Shown: positions 11,501 to 22,111 of the stretch, one piece after another
Layout: each line of letters opens with the position of its first letter
Position numbering within the stretch: the stretch's first letter is position 1
NCBI GenBank assembly: GCA_019188255.1
Contig: JAETXT010000010.1
Coordinates: 2,108,001 to 2,172,000 of the forward strand
Direction: 5' to 3'
DNA length: 64,000 nucleotides
DNA from: Verticillium longisporum
Lineage: Eukaryota; Ascomycota; Sordariomycetes; Glomerellales; Plectosphaerellaceae
Translations under genes and position numbers: made by a program
Notes under the pieces: generated by a model
Database searches by the model: none
Told to the model about the DNA's origin: nothing
What the model saw: the letters and a program-made list of their open reading frames with translations, nothing else

Positions 11501-12530
11501 CTTCTAATCCTTTGCAAAACTTCATGGGTTGGAGGACACCTTTTCCTACATTCTGCAACGGAAATCGAACTGCAGCGCTGTCATCACAGAAAAATTGGCG
11601 TGGCCTTACAAGTCTGCGCTGCGTGACTTGGAAAAGTGGCGCTCGACGCTGGGCGCCATGGCAATGTGCGGGGATGACATTCTTGTGTGTACTTGGCGAT
11701 GTCTTGGTGTTGAGGAGACCTGCCAACGCAAGCAGCAAGTCGGAACCAGTTTTGATTTTGCAAATGTGAAATTTGACTCTATTTCATTTTGAGTGAATCT
11801 TTGATCCAAGAAAGCCGACTGCGCCTACAATCTGTCCAATACCAACTGTCCCTTGCTCTTCAAGCCTCAGGACTTTGTCTTCCATTTCTGTAGACTCATG
11901 TTGAGAGAGATACATGTAGAACGGATTCTCTTGCTGCAACTCGGTGCCGCCCGTGGTCCTCGGCGCCGAGCCGGTGGCAGGCTTCCGCGACGGGCCCCGA
12001 ATAAGGCTTTCCGTCCTACCACAAACGAGCCGTCGTAATCCTATCCACGTCGAATATGACCTGGAGCAATGCCAAAAATACTGCAAGAAAATAAGATCAA
12101 CAATTCTGCAAGGAAACGGGACGACCTCCGTTCTGTACTTGAACATCGCCTCTAGATCATCAACTCGTCCGTCCGCCTTGGCTGCAGCTCCGGAAACCAC
12201 AGCCGTCACTAAGTATGCTGACAATCAAGAGCTCTTCGGGACGACCTGAAATGCTGCCAATTGACACGAGGACTCGTTCTCGGCAACGGATGTACAACCA
12301 TCAGTCTCGTCGCACTCGCGGTCCGGCATCCGCCCATCGTTTACCTCTTGGTGGCTTCTTTGATATGATTCACGCTTCTGTTCCCAACTACCCTTGGCAA
12401 TCTAGTGCCGTAGCATCCCAAGCCGTCAGGATTTGATGGCGCAAGGAGCACGATGTTCCGTTTCTCACAACTGAAGTTCACAACCTATGACAGAAGGACA
12501 TCTTGACGGGTCGTCTCCTCCGCAAGAGCT
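8511..12530. other. Gene-poor spacer
   Basis: About 4 kb without a recognised gene, apart from the weak candidate at 11784-12224. It includes the promoters of the membrane protein (left side) and of the cellobiohydrolase (right side). No tRNA, transposase or long repeat was seen. Confidence 0.5.
11784..12224 (-). other. Possible exon pair or gene relic, unrecognised
   Basis: A minus-strand open stretch with protein-like composition ending in FLGSKIHSK. A putative intron (gtacag to ctccag, about 80 nt) would join a first part ending DDLEAMFK to a part beginning SYSTWIGLRR. There is no ATG at the open end and a stop lies just upstream in frame, so if real it is an internal or terminal exon, or a relic. 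No family was recognised. Confidence 0.2.
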
Positions 12531-12538
12531 TTATATAA
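12531..12538 (+). promoter_or_regulatory. TATA box of the cellobiohydrolase gene
   Basis: TTATATAA about 100 nt upstream of the ATG at 12638, the usual spacing for highly expressed fungal secretome genes. A GGCTTT word near 12005 is a possible XlnR/Xyr1-type site, but such words are frequent and this is weak. Confidence 0.6.
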
Positions 12539-12637
12539 TCAGCACTGACACTTCCCCTCGTCAGTCTTCTTTTTCTTCATCCCATCTACAATCTCTCCAG
12601 CCTAGCACCATCTTGCTCCAACCACACACACTTCATC

Positions 12638-14347
12638 ATGAAGACCAACTTCTCTGCCCTCCTGGCCCTTTTGGCCGCCAACCGAGCTCTTGCGCAGCAG
12701 GCCTGTAGCGTTACCGAAGAGGTTGCACCATCGCTAACATGGTCGAAGTGCTCGCCAGGGGGCAGCTGTGCCGCCCAGACCGGTAGCCTCGACATTGATG
12801 CCAACTGGCGATGGACTCACACCGTTGAGGGTTACGACAACTGTTATGAAGGCAACTCCTGGGACAGCACCCTCTGCCCCGATGGCGACACTTGCGCGCA
12901 GAACTGCTGCGTTGACGGCGCGGACTACGAGGGAACCTACGGCGTCACTTCGACGGCTGACTCAGTCACTATCAAGCTGGTCACCGAGAACGAGCATGGC
13001 CGCAACGTTGGCGCTCGCTTGTATCTTACAGATGGTGGCTCTAAGTACCAGCTCTTCAACCTCCTCGGAAACGAGTTCACCTTTGACGTGGACTCCTCCA
13101 ACGTGGACTGTGGTCTCAACGGTGCGCTTTACTTCATCTCCATGGATGCAGATGGTGGCCAAGGCAAGTTCCCTGGTAACCAGGCCGGCGCTAAGTATGG
13201 CACTGGATACTGTGACGCCCAGTGTGCCCGCGATCTGAAGTGGATTGACGGTACCGTAAGTGCTTTCTGTTCTGAGTGTTACTTCAACCAGGCTACCCAC
13301 TTGCTAACCAAAATCATAGGGTAATGTTGAGGGCTGGCAGCCAGTCGGCGAATACGCCCCAGATGTCGGCACTGGTGACATGGGCGCTTGCTGTGCTGAG
13401 ATGGATATGTGGGGTATGGCTCCAGTTCCTGTTCTTTCAGAGCAACTCACTTCTGTGCTTGACGCTGACCACAACCTACAGAGGCCAACAAGGCGGCCAC
13501 GTCCTATACTCCACACCCTTGCGTCAACAACGCCTACCATTCCTGCTCCGGCGATAGCTGCGGTGGTACCTTTTCTGCGGATCGGTATGGCGGCACTTGC
13601 GACGCTGATGGCTGCGACTTCAACCCTTTCCGCCAGGGCAACCGAGAGTTCTACGGAGAGGGCTCTGGCTTCACCATTGACTCCACCAGCAAAATCACCG
13701 TCGTGACACAGTTCATCAATGAGGGACCTGGTGGCGATCTCTCCCAGATCCGCCGCCTCTATGTCCAGAATGGCGAGGTTATCGGCAACTCCGAGTCAAC
13801 TGCCCCTAACAACCCCGGCAACGCCATCACCGACGAATTCTGCGCTGCCCAAAAGGCGGCTTTCGGCGAGGAGCAGGATCAATTCACCGAATTCGGTGGC
13901 CTGTCTCACATGGGCCAGGCTCTTGATGCCGGCATGGTTCTGGCCGTCAGTCTTTGGACCGACGCCCACGCCAACATGCTCTGGCTCGACTCAACCTACC
14001 CCATCGGAGAGAGCGGCTGGGGAGCCGAGCGGGGACCCTGCCCGTCCGAGAACCGCACGCCTCCCGAGATCGAGGCCCGTGTTCCCGATGCCTCGGTCAC
14101 TTTCTCCAACATCAAGTTCGGCCCCATCGGGTCCACGTTCACCGAGGGTGAGGTTACTCCTCCCGGCCCCGGTAACCCTCCTGTTGCCACGACCACACCT
14201 TCGACGCCCGCTCCCACCCAAGCTCCCGGCGGCCCTACTGCTCCCCAATGGGGCCAGTGTGGTGGACAAGGCTGGTCCGGCGCCACCACTTGCGTCTCTG
14301 GTACCACCTGCACTGTCGTCAACGACTGGTACCACCAGTGTCTCTAG
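12638..14347 (+). CDS. cbh1: GH7 cellobiohydrolase I with CBM1
   Basis: Secreted enzyme releasing cellobiose from the reducing ends of cellulose chains. Exons 12638-13255, 13320-13413 and 13482-14347 (introns 64 and 68 nt) give 525 residues. A signal peptide ends at about RALA before QQACSVTEE. The catalytic motif EMDMWEAN is completed across intron 2 and places nucleophile Glu233, Asp235 and acid/base Glu238 as in Trichoderma Cel7A. The region [18 protein letters not shown] is of cellobiohydrolase rather than endoglucanase type. After a Pro/Thr linker (about 467-490), the last 33 residues form a fungal cellulose-binding CBM1 with four cysteines and aromatic Trp/Trp/Tyr positions. The reading frame is undamaged, unlike the neighbouring GH30 gene. 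Probably induced on cellulose and repressed by glucose, by family analogy only. Confidence 0.97.
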
Positions 14348-15300
14348 ATTGTTGTTACGACATCACTTCACCGCTAATTTCCCAAGCTTGTGCCAACATG
14401 CGCTTTAGTCTAAAAACAACGACTTTGCGGTGGATGGGTACCTTCTCTTACGTAACTCGATCCTCAGGTCAATCAGCCTCCATCCTGTCAACCCCAGGTC
14501 AGGAGAAACCAGGGACTTGGCGTAGGCTACGTATCCCTTCCGAGAACCACTCGAGGGAAGAAACAAAGAGGCTGAGGCCGGCTACTACAGGTTCAAGGTG
14601 CGGTCAAACGGTGGTGGTGACATTAAAAGGCATTTGCCAGTGTGGTCGCGAATTTCTGAAGTACATAGTTTTCAGCTGGCCGTAAAGCTGGTTTTGGTGT
14701 GGCAGTTTCGCCCTCACACAGTATATAAGAACATCCTACTCTCTTTACATCCTTTTCCTACTTTCAGTTCATGGTGATTATCTCATTTTGTCGATAGGCA
14801 TACCAGAGTACTAAAAGATCTGCCTTTCAGACCTGGTACCGCGAGAATGGCCCAACCATCCTGTGCCGGCTCTGACCGGAGCAACCTCACAAGGCCTAGG
14901 CTTCTATGCGACATACTTTGGATCAGCTGATGAGCTGCGGAGTTAGCTGCTGCAGGTAACATGCTTACACAAGCGCGTGGGTTCGTAGCATTCGATATCA
15001 GGCTGAATTCGGAACCAACTCTTTGTGAGCGCTTAAGTCTGCCGAGATGCGGAGGGCATCTTGGCTTTGGGGTAAAACTGAAATCATTTCCTAATACGTA
15101 CAATCCTAGTTGGAGAAGACGGTGTGTGCCTGTGAGCCAAGGCTCTCTTTGAGGGGTTGCCAAGGGGAGGCATCTTGATACCTAAATCTGAAAGTCGGCG
15201 GGATCGGGCTTTGAAGACTTCACCGCGTCATCTCGAGCCGACTTTACCCAGATATCCATGACGTTCCGTTACTCCGGATCTTGCAGCTCGGCCTTTGACG
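14348..15300. other. Spacer with GH7 3' region and GH30 promoter
   Basis: About 950 nt between two tandem glycoside hydrolase genes. No convincing open frame. A TATATAAG-like word lies near 14722 with no gene directly downstream; nothing else was recognised. Confidence 0.5.
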
Positions 15301-15308
15301 TATATAAA
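15301..15308 (+). promoter_or_regulatory. TATA box of the GH30 gene
   Basis: TATATAAA, about 106 nt upstream of the ATG at 15414. A GGCTTT word near 15208 could be a xylanase-regulator site, but this is speculative. Confidence 0.55.
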
Positions 15309-15413
15309 ACCACTCTGTGTACGACTGAGCCCCCAATTATGATTGATATGGCAAGCCCTGAACCCCTCAATACCCAGGAATAACCAGTAGATTACGATCC
15401 TTACTCGTCACCC

Positions 15414-16889
15414 ATGCGCTCAGGAACGATATTCGCCGTTTCGGCGGCAGTACTATCGTCTGTCGCCTGTGCTGCTCCTACGGACAACACGTGCACCGAG
15501 GCAACCGAGATCATCATCCGTCCTGACCTCAAGCATCAGGTCATTGAAGGGTTCGGCTTTTCCGGAGCATTTCAGCGCGCCCGGCTTCTACTCAATGTTA
15601 CTGAGACTGTCCAAAAGGAACTCCTGGACCTCCTTTACAGCACAGAAACGGGTATCGGATTTTCGATCCTTCGCAATGGCATTGGTTCTTCCAACAGTAG
15701 CTACAATGACTGGATGAACACCATCCTGCCTACCTCTCCTGGTTCTCCTGATGGAGAGTTCAATTATGTCTGGGACGAGTACGACTCCGGCCAATTCTTC
15801 CTCGCTCAGCAGGCTGTCAAGTATGGTGTTGACCGCATCTACGCCAACGCCTGGAGTGCGCCTGGATTCATGAAGAACAATAGCGATGACGCCAACGGCG
15901 GCTTGCTATGCGGCGTTCCGGGCAGCGATTGCGAATATGATTGGCGCCAGGCATATGCCGACTACCTTGTCAAGTACATCAAGATCTACCAAGACGAGGG
16001 TATCAAGATCACGGATGTGGCTTGGCTCAACGAGCCTGATCTGACGTGAGTAGTAATGCCACTCGCTGCACAGGATCTTGATGCTCATTTTGTGTAGAAC
16101 CTCGTATGCATCCATGCGCTCCAATGCTGAGCAGACTGCCGACTTCCTGCCCATCCTCTGGGAGACCCTCAACGCCACGGGTCTCGATGTCGGCATCGCC
16201 TGCTGCGAGCTCACCGGCTGGGAGAGAACAGCGAGCTGGTGGCTGCCCTGCAGGACCTTGGCGTTGAGGACCTGCTTACGACCTGGACCAGCCATGAATA
16301 TACCTCCAATATTGATCAGCCGCTCGACACGGACATCTCGGTCTGGCAGTCCGAGTACTGCGACCTTTCCGATCGATGGACCACAGCATGGGACAGCGGC
16401 GTCTCCGATGGTGACGGTTGGTACTGGGCCGACAGGCTGCACACCGCTCTGACGGTTGGCAATGTGAACGCATACATTTGGTGGTTGGCTGTGCAGGACG
16501 AGGCCACCAACAACAATAACAACGAGAAGCTCATCCTCGTCGAAGACGGAGAGTACGAGGTTGCGAAGAGAACGTGGTCGTTTGCGCAATACTCGCGTCA
16601 TGTCCGTCCGGACGCGCAACGTGTGGCGACTGAGGGCGGCGACCTGAAAACGACAGCATACCAAAATGCGGATGGGTCGGTGGTCGCTGTCATCTTGAAC
16701 CCTCACTACCATGCCGAAACCGTCAGCCTTCGGGTTGTTAGCTGCAAGGTTCGCGAGTTTGAGAAGGTAACTGCCTGGTTGACGGACGAGGATCACGACA
16801 TGGAGGAGGTCGAGGTTGATGCCGATGACGAAGGAAACCTGACAGTGCAGCTGTCTGCTAGGGGATTGATCACCGTCAAGGCAGAGTAA
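15414..16889 (+). CDS. GH30 glycoside hydrolase (xylanase-type), frameshifted
   Basis: Secreted GH30 family enzyme, most like the fungal xylan-active subfamily 7 (subfamily is an inference). The signal peptide runs MRSGTIFAV to about CAAP. Exons 15414-16045 and 16098-16889 flank a 52-nt intron. EGFGFSGAFQRA marks strand 1 of the (beta/alpha)8 barrel, LNEPD holds the acid/base Glu207, and WQSEYCDL the nucleophile (about Glu297). The last ~100 residues form the side beta-domain typical of GH30. The frame breaks at 16221-16228 (GGGAGAGAAC), where one base is missing; adding one makes 1425 coding nt and 474 residues. As written, the frame is lost after about residue 270, before the nucleophile, so the product would be inactive. 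It sits downstream of the intact GH7 gene and tail-to-tail with the ABC transporter. Real mutation versus sequence error is unresolved. Confidence 0.87.
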
Positions 16890-17002
16890 ATTCCTCATGC
16901 GTGATGAGGATCAAGCTTTGGGGGCTACAGTAGTGCAAAGGAGGTTACAATCGTTCTACATCATCATATAAAATACTCGTATCTTCCCTCTCAATGACCA
17001 TC

Positions 17003-20000
17003 CTAAATCCTCATCCTGCCGCAAACCAGCAACCCACCAAAAGCTAAAATGCGATAAATTGTACCAATGGCGAAGAGCACCAAAGCTCCGACCTGCAGTG
17101 TTGCGAGGTTGTAGCCTGTGAACTTGGCCGCCATGTCGGTATCGTACAGATATTGGAAAGGCCCAGCCAACTGGCCAAAGTAGACCTCGGCAAACCAGGT
17201 GCCAGGTGATGCCCGCCAAAGCCACTCCATATGCCATGTTTTGACTTGTGAGAGGGCAGGAGATGCTCCTGAAAGCAGGCCGACGATGAAGCTGACCATT
17301 GTCGAGATGAGGGGGGCGTCTTCTCGTCGGACCACCATGCTGACGACACTTGCAAGACCATAGATGCAGTAAAAGTACAAGAGGTTCATGCAGTATGCGA
17401 GGGTCCAGCTAATTATGGGTCGCGAAAGGATGTGGACGAGGGTGGTGAAATGAAGGCAGCTAAGGATCATCCGAGGCATTACAGAGACCGTCTTGGCAAG
17501 GAAGTACGCCAGCCGCGAGTGGCCTGCTTCAGCCTCTCGTCTGTGTAGAATCACCTCTTCTGAAAATATCTTCACCCCCGGCGCGCCACATATGAGACCG
17601 ATGCCGATGGCCTGGAGCAGAGCCAGCTGGGCTGGTGAGGCAAAGTCTGCGGACAGGCTAAGGTCCTCATAAGGCGCCCTGTAATAGCCTCGGAAGAGCA
17701 CACCCTTTTTTCCATCTTGGGATAAACCAATGAGAAACCCTGAAAGAACGCTCAAGCCAATTTCAAAGAATAGTGCGGGCTTGAGACGATACTGTTGGAG
17801 CATGGAGCGGCGCAGGCAAAGCCATGTCTGCTTATGCCGGCGAGCACCACGGCGTTTCAAAAGTGCTCTCATCGAGACTCTGATACTCTTTGCCTCGGAG
17901 TCATCGCCAGACTCTTCATCGCTTTCGCTCTGACGATGATGGGATGCCCAGTGGCTGATGAGGGCCTCCTTAGAGACGTCACCGCCCTTCTTGTATGCCC
18001 TCCCATTGCCGGTAATGATATCCGTAACCACGTCGCCAGTATTGCTGTGCTTGGGGAACTTGAACCCCATACCCTCAAAATAGGCCTGCGCTTCATGTTG
18101 TGGTCCTTCGTAGATGGCCTGGCCGTTGCCGAGGAGGATGAGATTATCGAGCCTCTCAAAAATTTCCATGCGCGGCTGGTGAATAATGACAATGACCGAA
18201 ATGCCGAGACGCGCAAGAGCCTTCAAGGTCAGCATGATTGAGCTCGCGGCAGTAGCGTCCAGTCCACTTGTCGGCTCGTCGAGGAAAATGGCCATGGGCG
18301 CGGCGGCCAGCTCCATACCAATACTAACGCGCTTGCGCTGGCCGCCACTGATGACGGGCTTTCCAACGCTGCCGACTAGGGAGTCTCGGACGTGAGAAAG
18401 CTCGAGGCAGTCAACAACAGAGTCGACATGGGCTGAGACGTCCTTGTCGGACCAGGATCTGGGCAGACGGATGCGGGCCGAGTGCAGGATATTCTCCCTG
18501 ACTGTCAGCTCGGGTAGGACAACGTCATCTTGAGGCACGTAGCCTATGATTTTCTTGTACTGCTCAATCTTTCCCGGAATGTTGTTGACAGTGACAGTAC
18601 CCCCAGTGTTCTTGGTCTTACCCATGAGCACGTTGACAAAGGTCGACTTTCCGGCGCCAGAGCCGCCCATGACGGCGACGAGAGAACCCTTATCAATGCG
18701 GCCAGTGACATTCTGTAGAATGGGCGTGGGTCGGCCTTTCGGTTGAAATGTGAGCCCATTGTATGCGAAGGATAGACCGAGGTTGTCGGCTTGTACATCC
18801 GTGGCTCTTGACATGGAGTCGACAAAGGCCTTGAGCTGCGGATTCAACGCGGCCAGTGTGTTCGCTCGGCGCAACTTGACTGTCGGGGCGCGCGCCACGG
18901 GTACATCGAGGACAGCCTGAAAGCCAGTCCCGGGCCTGTATGGCAGATACGTGAACTGCATAGGTTGCATCTCCTGGTCTGTCTCGTCGTCAAGCTGCTT
19001 GTAACCTGTGACTGCAGCCTGAATACCTTTTCTGGATGCAGACTTGGCTATGAATGGGATTCCTGGAAAATTCATCCTCTTTCCATTCTTCCTTCGCTGC
19101 CGTAGGACAACCCACAGCAACATGGCGCCAATGAAAAGATCAACAATGACAACAATGCCCACTGGGATCACAACAGCTTCGCTCGTAGCGCCCTTGGGAC
19201 AGTAGCTGCCGGTGCTGCAAGGGGTTGGCGATGGTGCGCCGGGCTGGCAATATGAACCAGAGGGACATTTGATGGTCGTCCTCTGCGCTGGCGGGCAATA
19301 GTAGCCCCCTTGGCAGATTATGGGCTCGAAAACACCCATGCCAATATTACGGCCCTCAAACTCGCAAGCCTTGCCAGCCAGACGGGCTTGTTGGCAGATC
19401 GTCAATGGCGTGCAGTATTGCGGAAGAGAGTTGACGGTGTTATTCTGGCCTTTGAGGGGATCAGCATACCCACAAATATGATCGAGCCCGCAGCAATACT
19501 CACAGAGAAAACCTTCAGCACAGCCATGCTCCTGCCACTCGTCGATGGTCTGTATTTGCACGGGTACGGCACCAGGCCTGAAACAAGGAGCGCCATCCAC
19601 AGGTGCTTCGTCTCGCTCAAGCTGAGCTGCTGCTCTATAGTAGGATGTGGAGAAGGTTGTGTGATTCGTGCCTGAGCAGGTTTGGTCGTAGACTGGCAAG
19701 TCATTGTTACCTGTGATGGGCACCAATTCAGACTTGTTATCAGCCCACTTGAGAGCCTTTGTTGTGTCGGGTGGATTTGTCGCATCGTGTATCGGGCCGT
19801 CAAGCGTTGCCGCATCATTTTGTGCGTTGAACCATTTGCCGTCATTTGTCAGGTACATCTCCTCGGTTCGGTTGCCGAGACATCGCCAGCCAGCGGCCCC
19901 ATCTTGTCCGGGAGTGGTGCGTAATGAACAAATACACGCTTGTGTGTCGACGAAGGTCGGCCCCTCTGCCTGAACACGCGGTAGCAATGGTGCTTGTGGT

Positions 20001-20065
20001 TGGCCAATCGTTTTCAGAAACGTGGAATTGCTTTCGAAACCTTTGAAGCTGTCGGTGTCGCCCAT
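17003..20065 (-). CDS. ABCG-type half transporter with Cys-rich N-terminal domain
   Basis: Intronless frame of 1020 residues, resembling the yeast Adp1/plant ABCG24-28 group of ABCG half transporters, which act as dimers to move lipids or other hydrophobic compounds. The N-terminal ~290 residues are rich in cysteine (EYCCGLDHICG, GGYYCPPAQ, GSYCQPG) and probably extracellular or luminal. One TM follows (VVIPVGIVVIVDLFIGAML), then a nucleotide-binding domain with Walker A GGSGAGKST, signature SGGQRKRVSIG and Walker B AIFLDEPTSGLD, then a C-terminal ABC2 membrane domain with about six TMs. No signal peptide starts at the ATG (20063-20065). Because the first domain should be exported, an upstream signal-peptide exon is likely; an acceptor-like ccag lies about 30 nt upstream of the ATG, but no donor exon could be fixed. 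Divergent from the amino-acid transporter. Confidence 0.9.
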   Translation of the reverse strand: MGDTDSFKGFESNSTFLKTIGQPQAPLLPRVQAEGPTFVDTQACICSLRTTPGQDGAAGWRCLGNRTEEMYLTNDGKWFNAQNDAATLDGPIHDATNPPDTTKALKWADNKSELVPITGNNDLPVYDQTCSGTNHTTFSTSYYRAAAQLERDEAPVDGAPCFRPGAVPVQIQTIDEWQEHGCAEGFLCEYCCGLDHICGYADPLKGQNNTVNSLPQYCTPLTICQQARLAGKACEFEGRNIGMGVFEPIICQGGYYCPPAQRTTIKCPSGSYCQPGAPSPTPCSTGSYCPKGATSEAVVIPVGIVVIVDLFIGAMLLWVVLRQRRKNGKRMNFPGIPFIAKSASRKGIQAAVTGYKQLDDETDQEMQPMQFTYLPYRPGTGFQAVLDVPVARAPTVKLRRANTLAALNPQLKAFVDSMSRATDVQADNLGLSFAYNGLTFQPKGRPTPILQNVTGRIDKGSLVAVMGGSGAGKSTFVNVLMGKTKNTGGTVTVNNIPGKIEQYKKIIGYVPQDDVVLPELTVRENILHSARIRLPRSWSDKDVSAHVDSVVDCLELSHVRDSLVGSVGKPVISGGQRKRVSIGMELAAAPMAIFLDEPTSGLDATAASSIMLTLKALARLGISVIVIIHQPRMEIFERLDNLILLGNGQAIYEGPQHEAQAYFEGMGFKFPKHSNTGDVVTDIITGNGRAYKKGGDVSKEALISHWASHHRQSESDEESGDDSEAKSIRVSMRALLKRRGARRHKQTWLCLRRSMLQQYRLKPALFFEIGLSVLSGFLIGLSQDGKKGVLFRGYYRAPYEDLSLSADFASPAQLALLQAIGIGLICGAPGVKIFSEEVILHRREAEAGHSRLAYFLAKTVSVMPRMILSCLHFTTLVHILSRPIISWTLAYCMNLLYFYCIYGLASVVSMVVRREDAPLISTMVSFIVGLLSGASPALSQVKTWHMEWLWRASPGTWFAEVYFGQLAGPFQYLYDTDMAAKFTGYNLATLQVGALVLFAIGTIYRILAFGGLLVCGRMRI

Positions 20066-22111
20066 GGTGAGGTCCTGGTAGTGGTGTAATCCCTGGTTGA
20101 CGCAACAAGGTTAGAAGTTGATGTGTTGAAACGCCCGTGTTGTCCAAAAGCCCAACAGCGCTGTCGACCACAGCCATAAGTCTTATCTTTATGGCATTAA
20201 ATCGTCTCAACCACAAAGAGCAACTCATAAGCACACGGAGGTCTTTCCCTTGCCCTCACTGCAGCGCCTCTAATCTTATGCTGAGGTTGCGAAGGATGAC
20301 CACAGCCATCTTTCCCCTGTAACTGGGGCGATTTACAGGGAGCAATGCTCACCAAAGTCAGCACTATGTGCACAGCGGACAGGGATGAAATCCGACATGA
20401 CCATTCAGGGACCTAGGGCCCCATGACACGGACTCAACTTGCAGTGCAAATCGCAGACATTGCCAATGCGAAGCGAATACTTCTATTTTGGACAATGCAT
20501 GGAGTAATCGAGGATTGATTGAGAGGACAGTATAGTTCGCGAATGAAGCGAGTTGAACAAGGTATTGCAGCGGGAGGTTGCTGGTCTCCGAGCCTTCATT
20601 GACCATCATACGCGAGCTTTACGCGTACCGCGAATTGATTGCGGCGATGATCTCAGCATGACCACAGATGTATGGTGGGTACATCACTTAAGCAGAAGTT
20701 GTTGTTCAGCCCAGATTTGCCTGATAGCATCTTGCACAATTGGGAACGCCGCTAGACCTGTGCATCATGAGAAGAAATCTTCCTTGGACCAAAGATGAGA
20801 CTGACGGAGATTGTCTTTCTTGGTGCTACTTGAGGCGCCGTCGAAGGAAGATTGGATGGTGCAGGATCGCAATCCTCGACGAGTGGTGGTTTTACGTTTT
20901 CAAGGCTTCGTTCCTTCCGCGCGAGGGATCTTGACCCTGTGCCTCGGTCGAGTCCAAGTCCTGCTTGGCGCGGGTGCGGGAGAGGGCCGCCTGCGGGCAC
21001 GGCACTGCCTGGCTAGATTGTTGACATGGCTCTAAAAATAACGTGTCAAGCGTTGTGGTAGATCTCTCAGTCAGCACACCCTACACTGTCCTTGAGTCGT
21101 TGCACATTGTGTCGCTTGAAGATCAAAGTGGTTCAGGGTCGAACCGAAGTTGACTGTCGGCAGAATCTGTGGCTTCCTCCCTTGCATTCCTCGTCGTCGT
21201 CAGCGACTTGTCTTGGTTGCGCGTTGCGAGCGGTGTCGACCGTTCGCAAAAGCCGGGGCTGTCTCAGGCCGTAGTGTCTCAAAAACATGCCGATTCTGAT
21301 TGTCCGGGAGCGATTGGTATTGTCGATATTGGGTTCCATTCTGTGGAGGTTAGTAGGCACAGGTGCACCATGCGGCCAAGTCACGGGGCAGCCGTTGGGC
21401 ATATCGTCAGGACAGGGATGATAGAGAAACTGTTGTGCGGCTCATGCCGGAAAACGGCGGCTGAGTTGGAACGGTGTGGTGTGTGGGAGATGCATGTCGC
21501 TTCGCGTGGCATTTGGTGGCCAGAGTCATGTTGGTGATGTATGTTTTGACAGTAGAGTAGATGGATAACTGGTTATCGAAGGGCGAGGAATGACGTGAGG
21601 AGGAAGGCCAATTGAGCCTCAATGGACGTTCAATTCACATGCTGTTGTTGGTTGGATGAAGGGATGGCGCCGTCCAGGGAGGGAATTGGGTTAGACGAGA
21701 GGGCCGAGGTTGGGTCGAGGAGAGAAACGAGGAAACAAGCAGATGCAGACAGACAGAGAGACAAAGCACTGACGTAGGACGCTTTCATCGGGTCCACCTC
21801 GCTCCCCCGCGTTAGCAGTGACCTCAGTCAGCACGCTGTAGCCACTGGAATTTCTGTACCCACCATCTGGAGGAAGCTGCCCCACCTGCGATGGCTGGAG
21901 CTGCCTTGGACCGTCTGGGCCGGACTCGCCATTGCTGGCACTGCTGATCCCATCCGTCTTAATTTTCGGATCGTCGCCTTCTTGGCTTTTTGTCCTACCC
22001 CAAGCCTCAGCTTCCTTCCTCCACCGCCTCTTCGCCCTCCCTCCTCCGTCGCCTCCATCCTGCCATTGACGGTCAATCGATGGTTGATCGCTCTTCATCA
22101 CCGTTGCCAAC
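20066..22111. other. Divergent promoter region
   Basis: About 2 kb shared by the ABC transporter (left) and the amino-acid transporter (right). The last ~120 nt before the right ATG are rich in C and T (about 22000-22080), as in fungal 5' leaders. The left part may hold an unassigned 5' exon of the ABC gene. No other gene was recognised. Confidence 0.5.
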
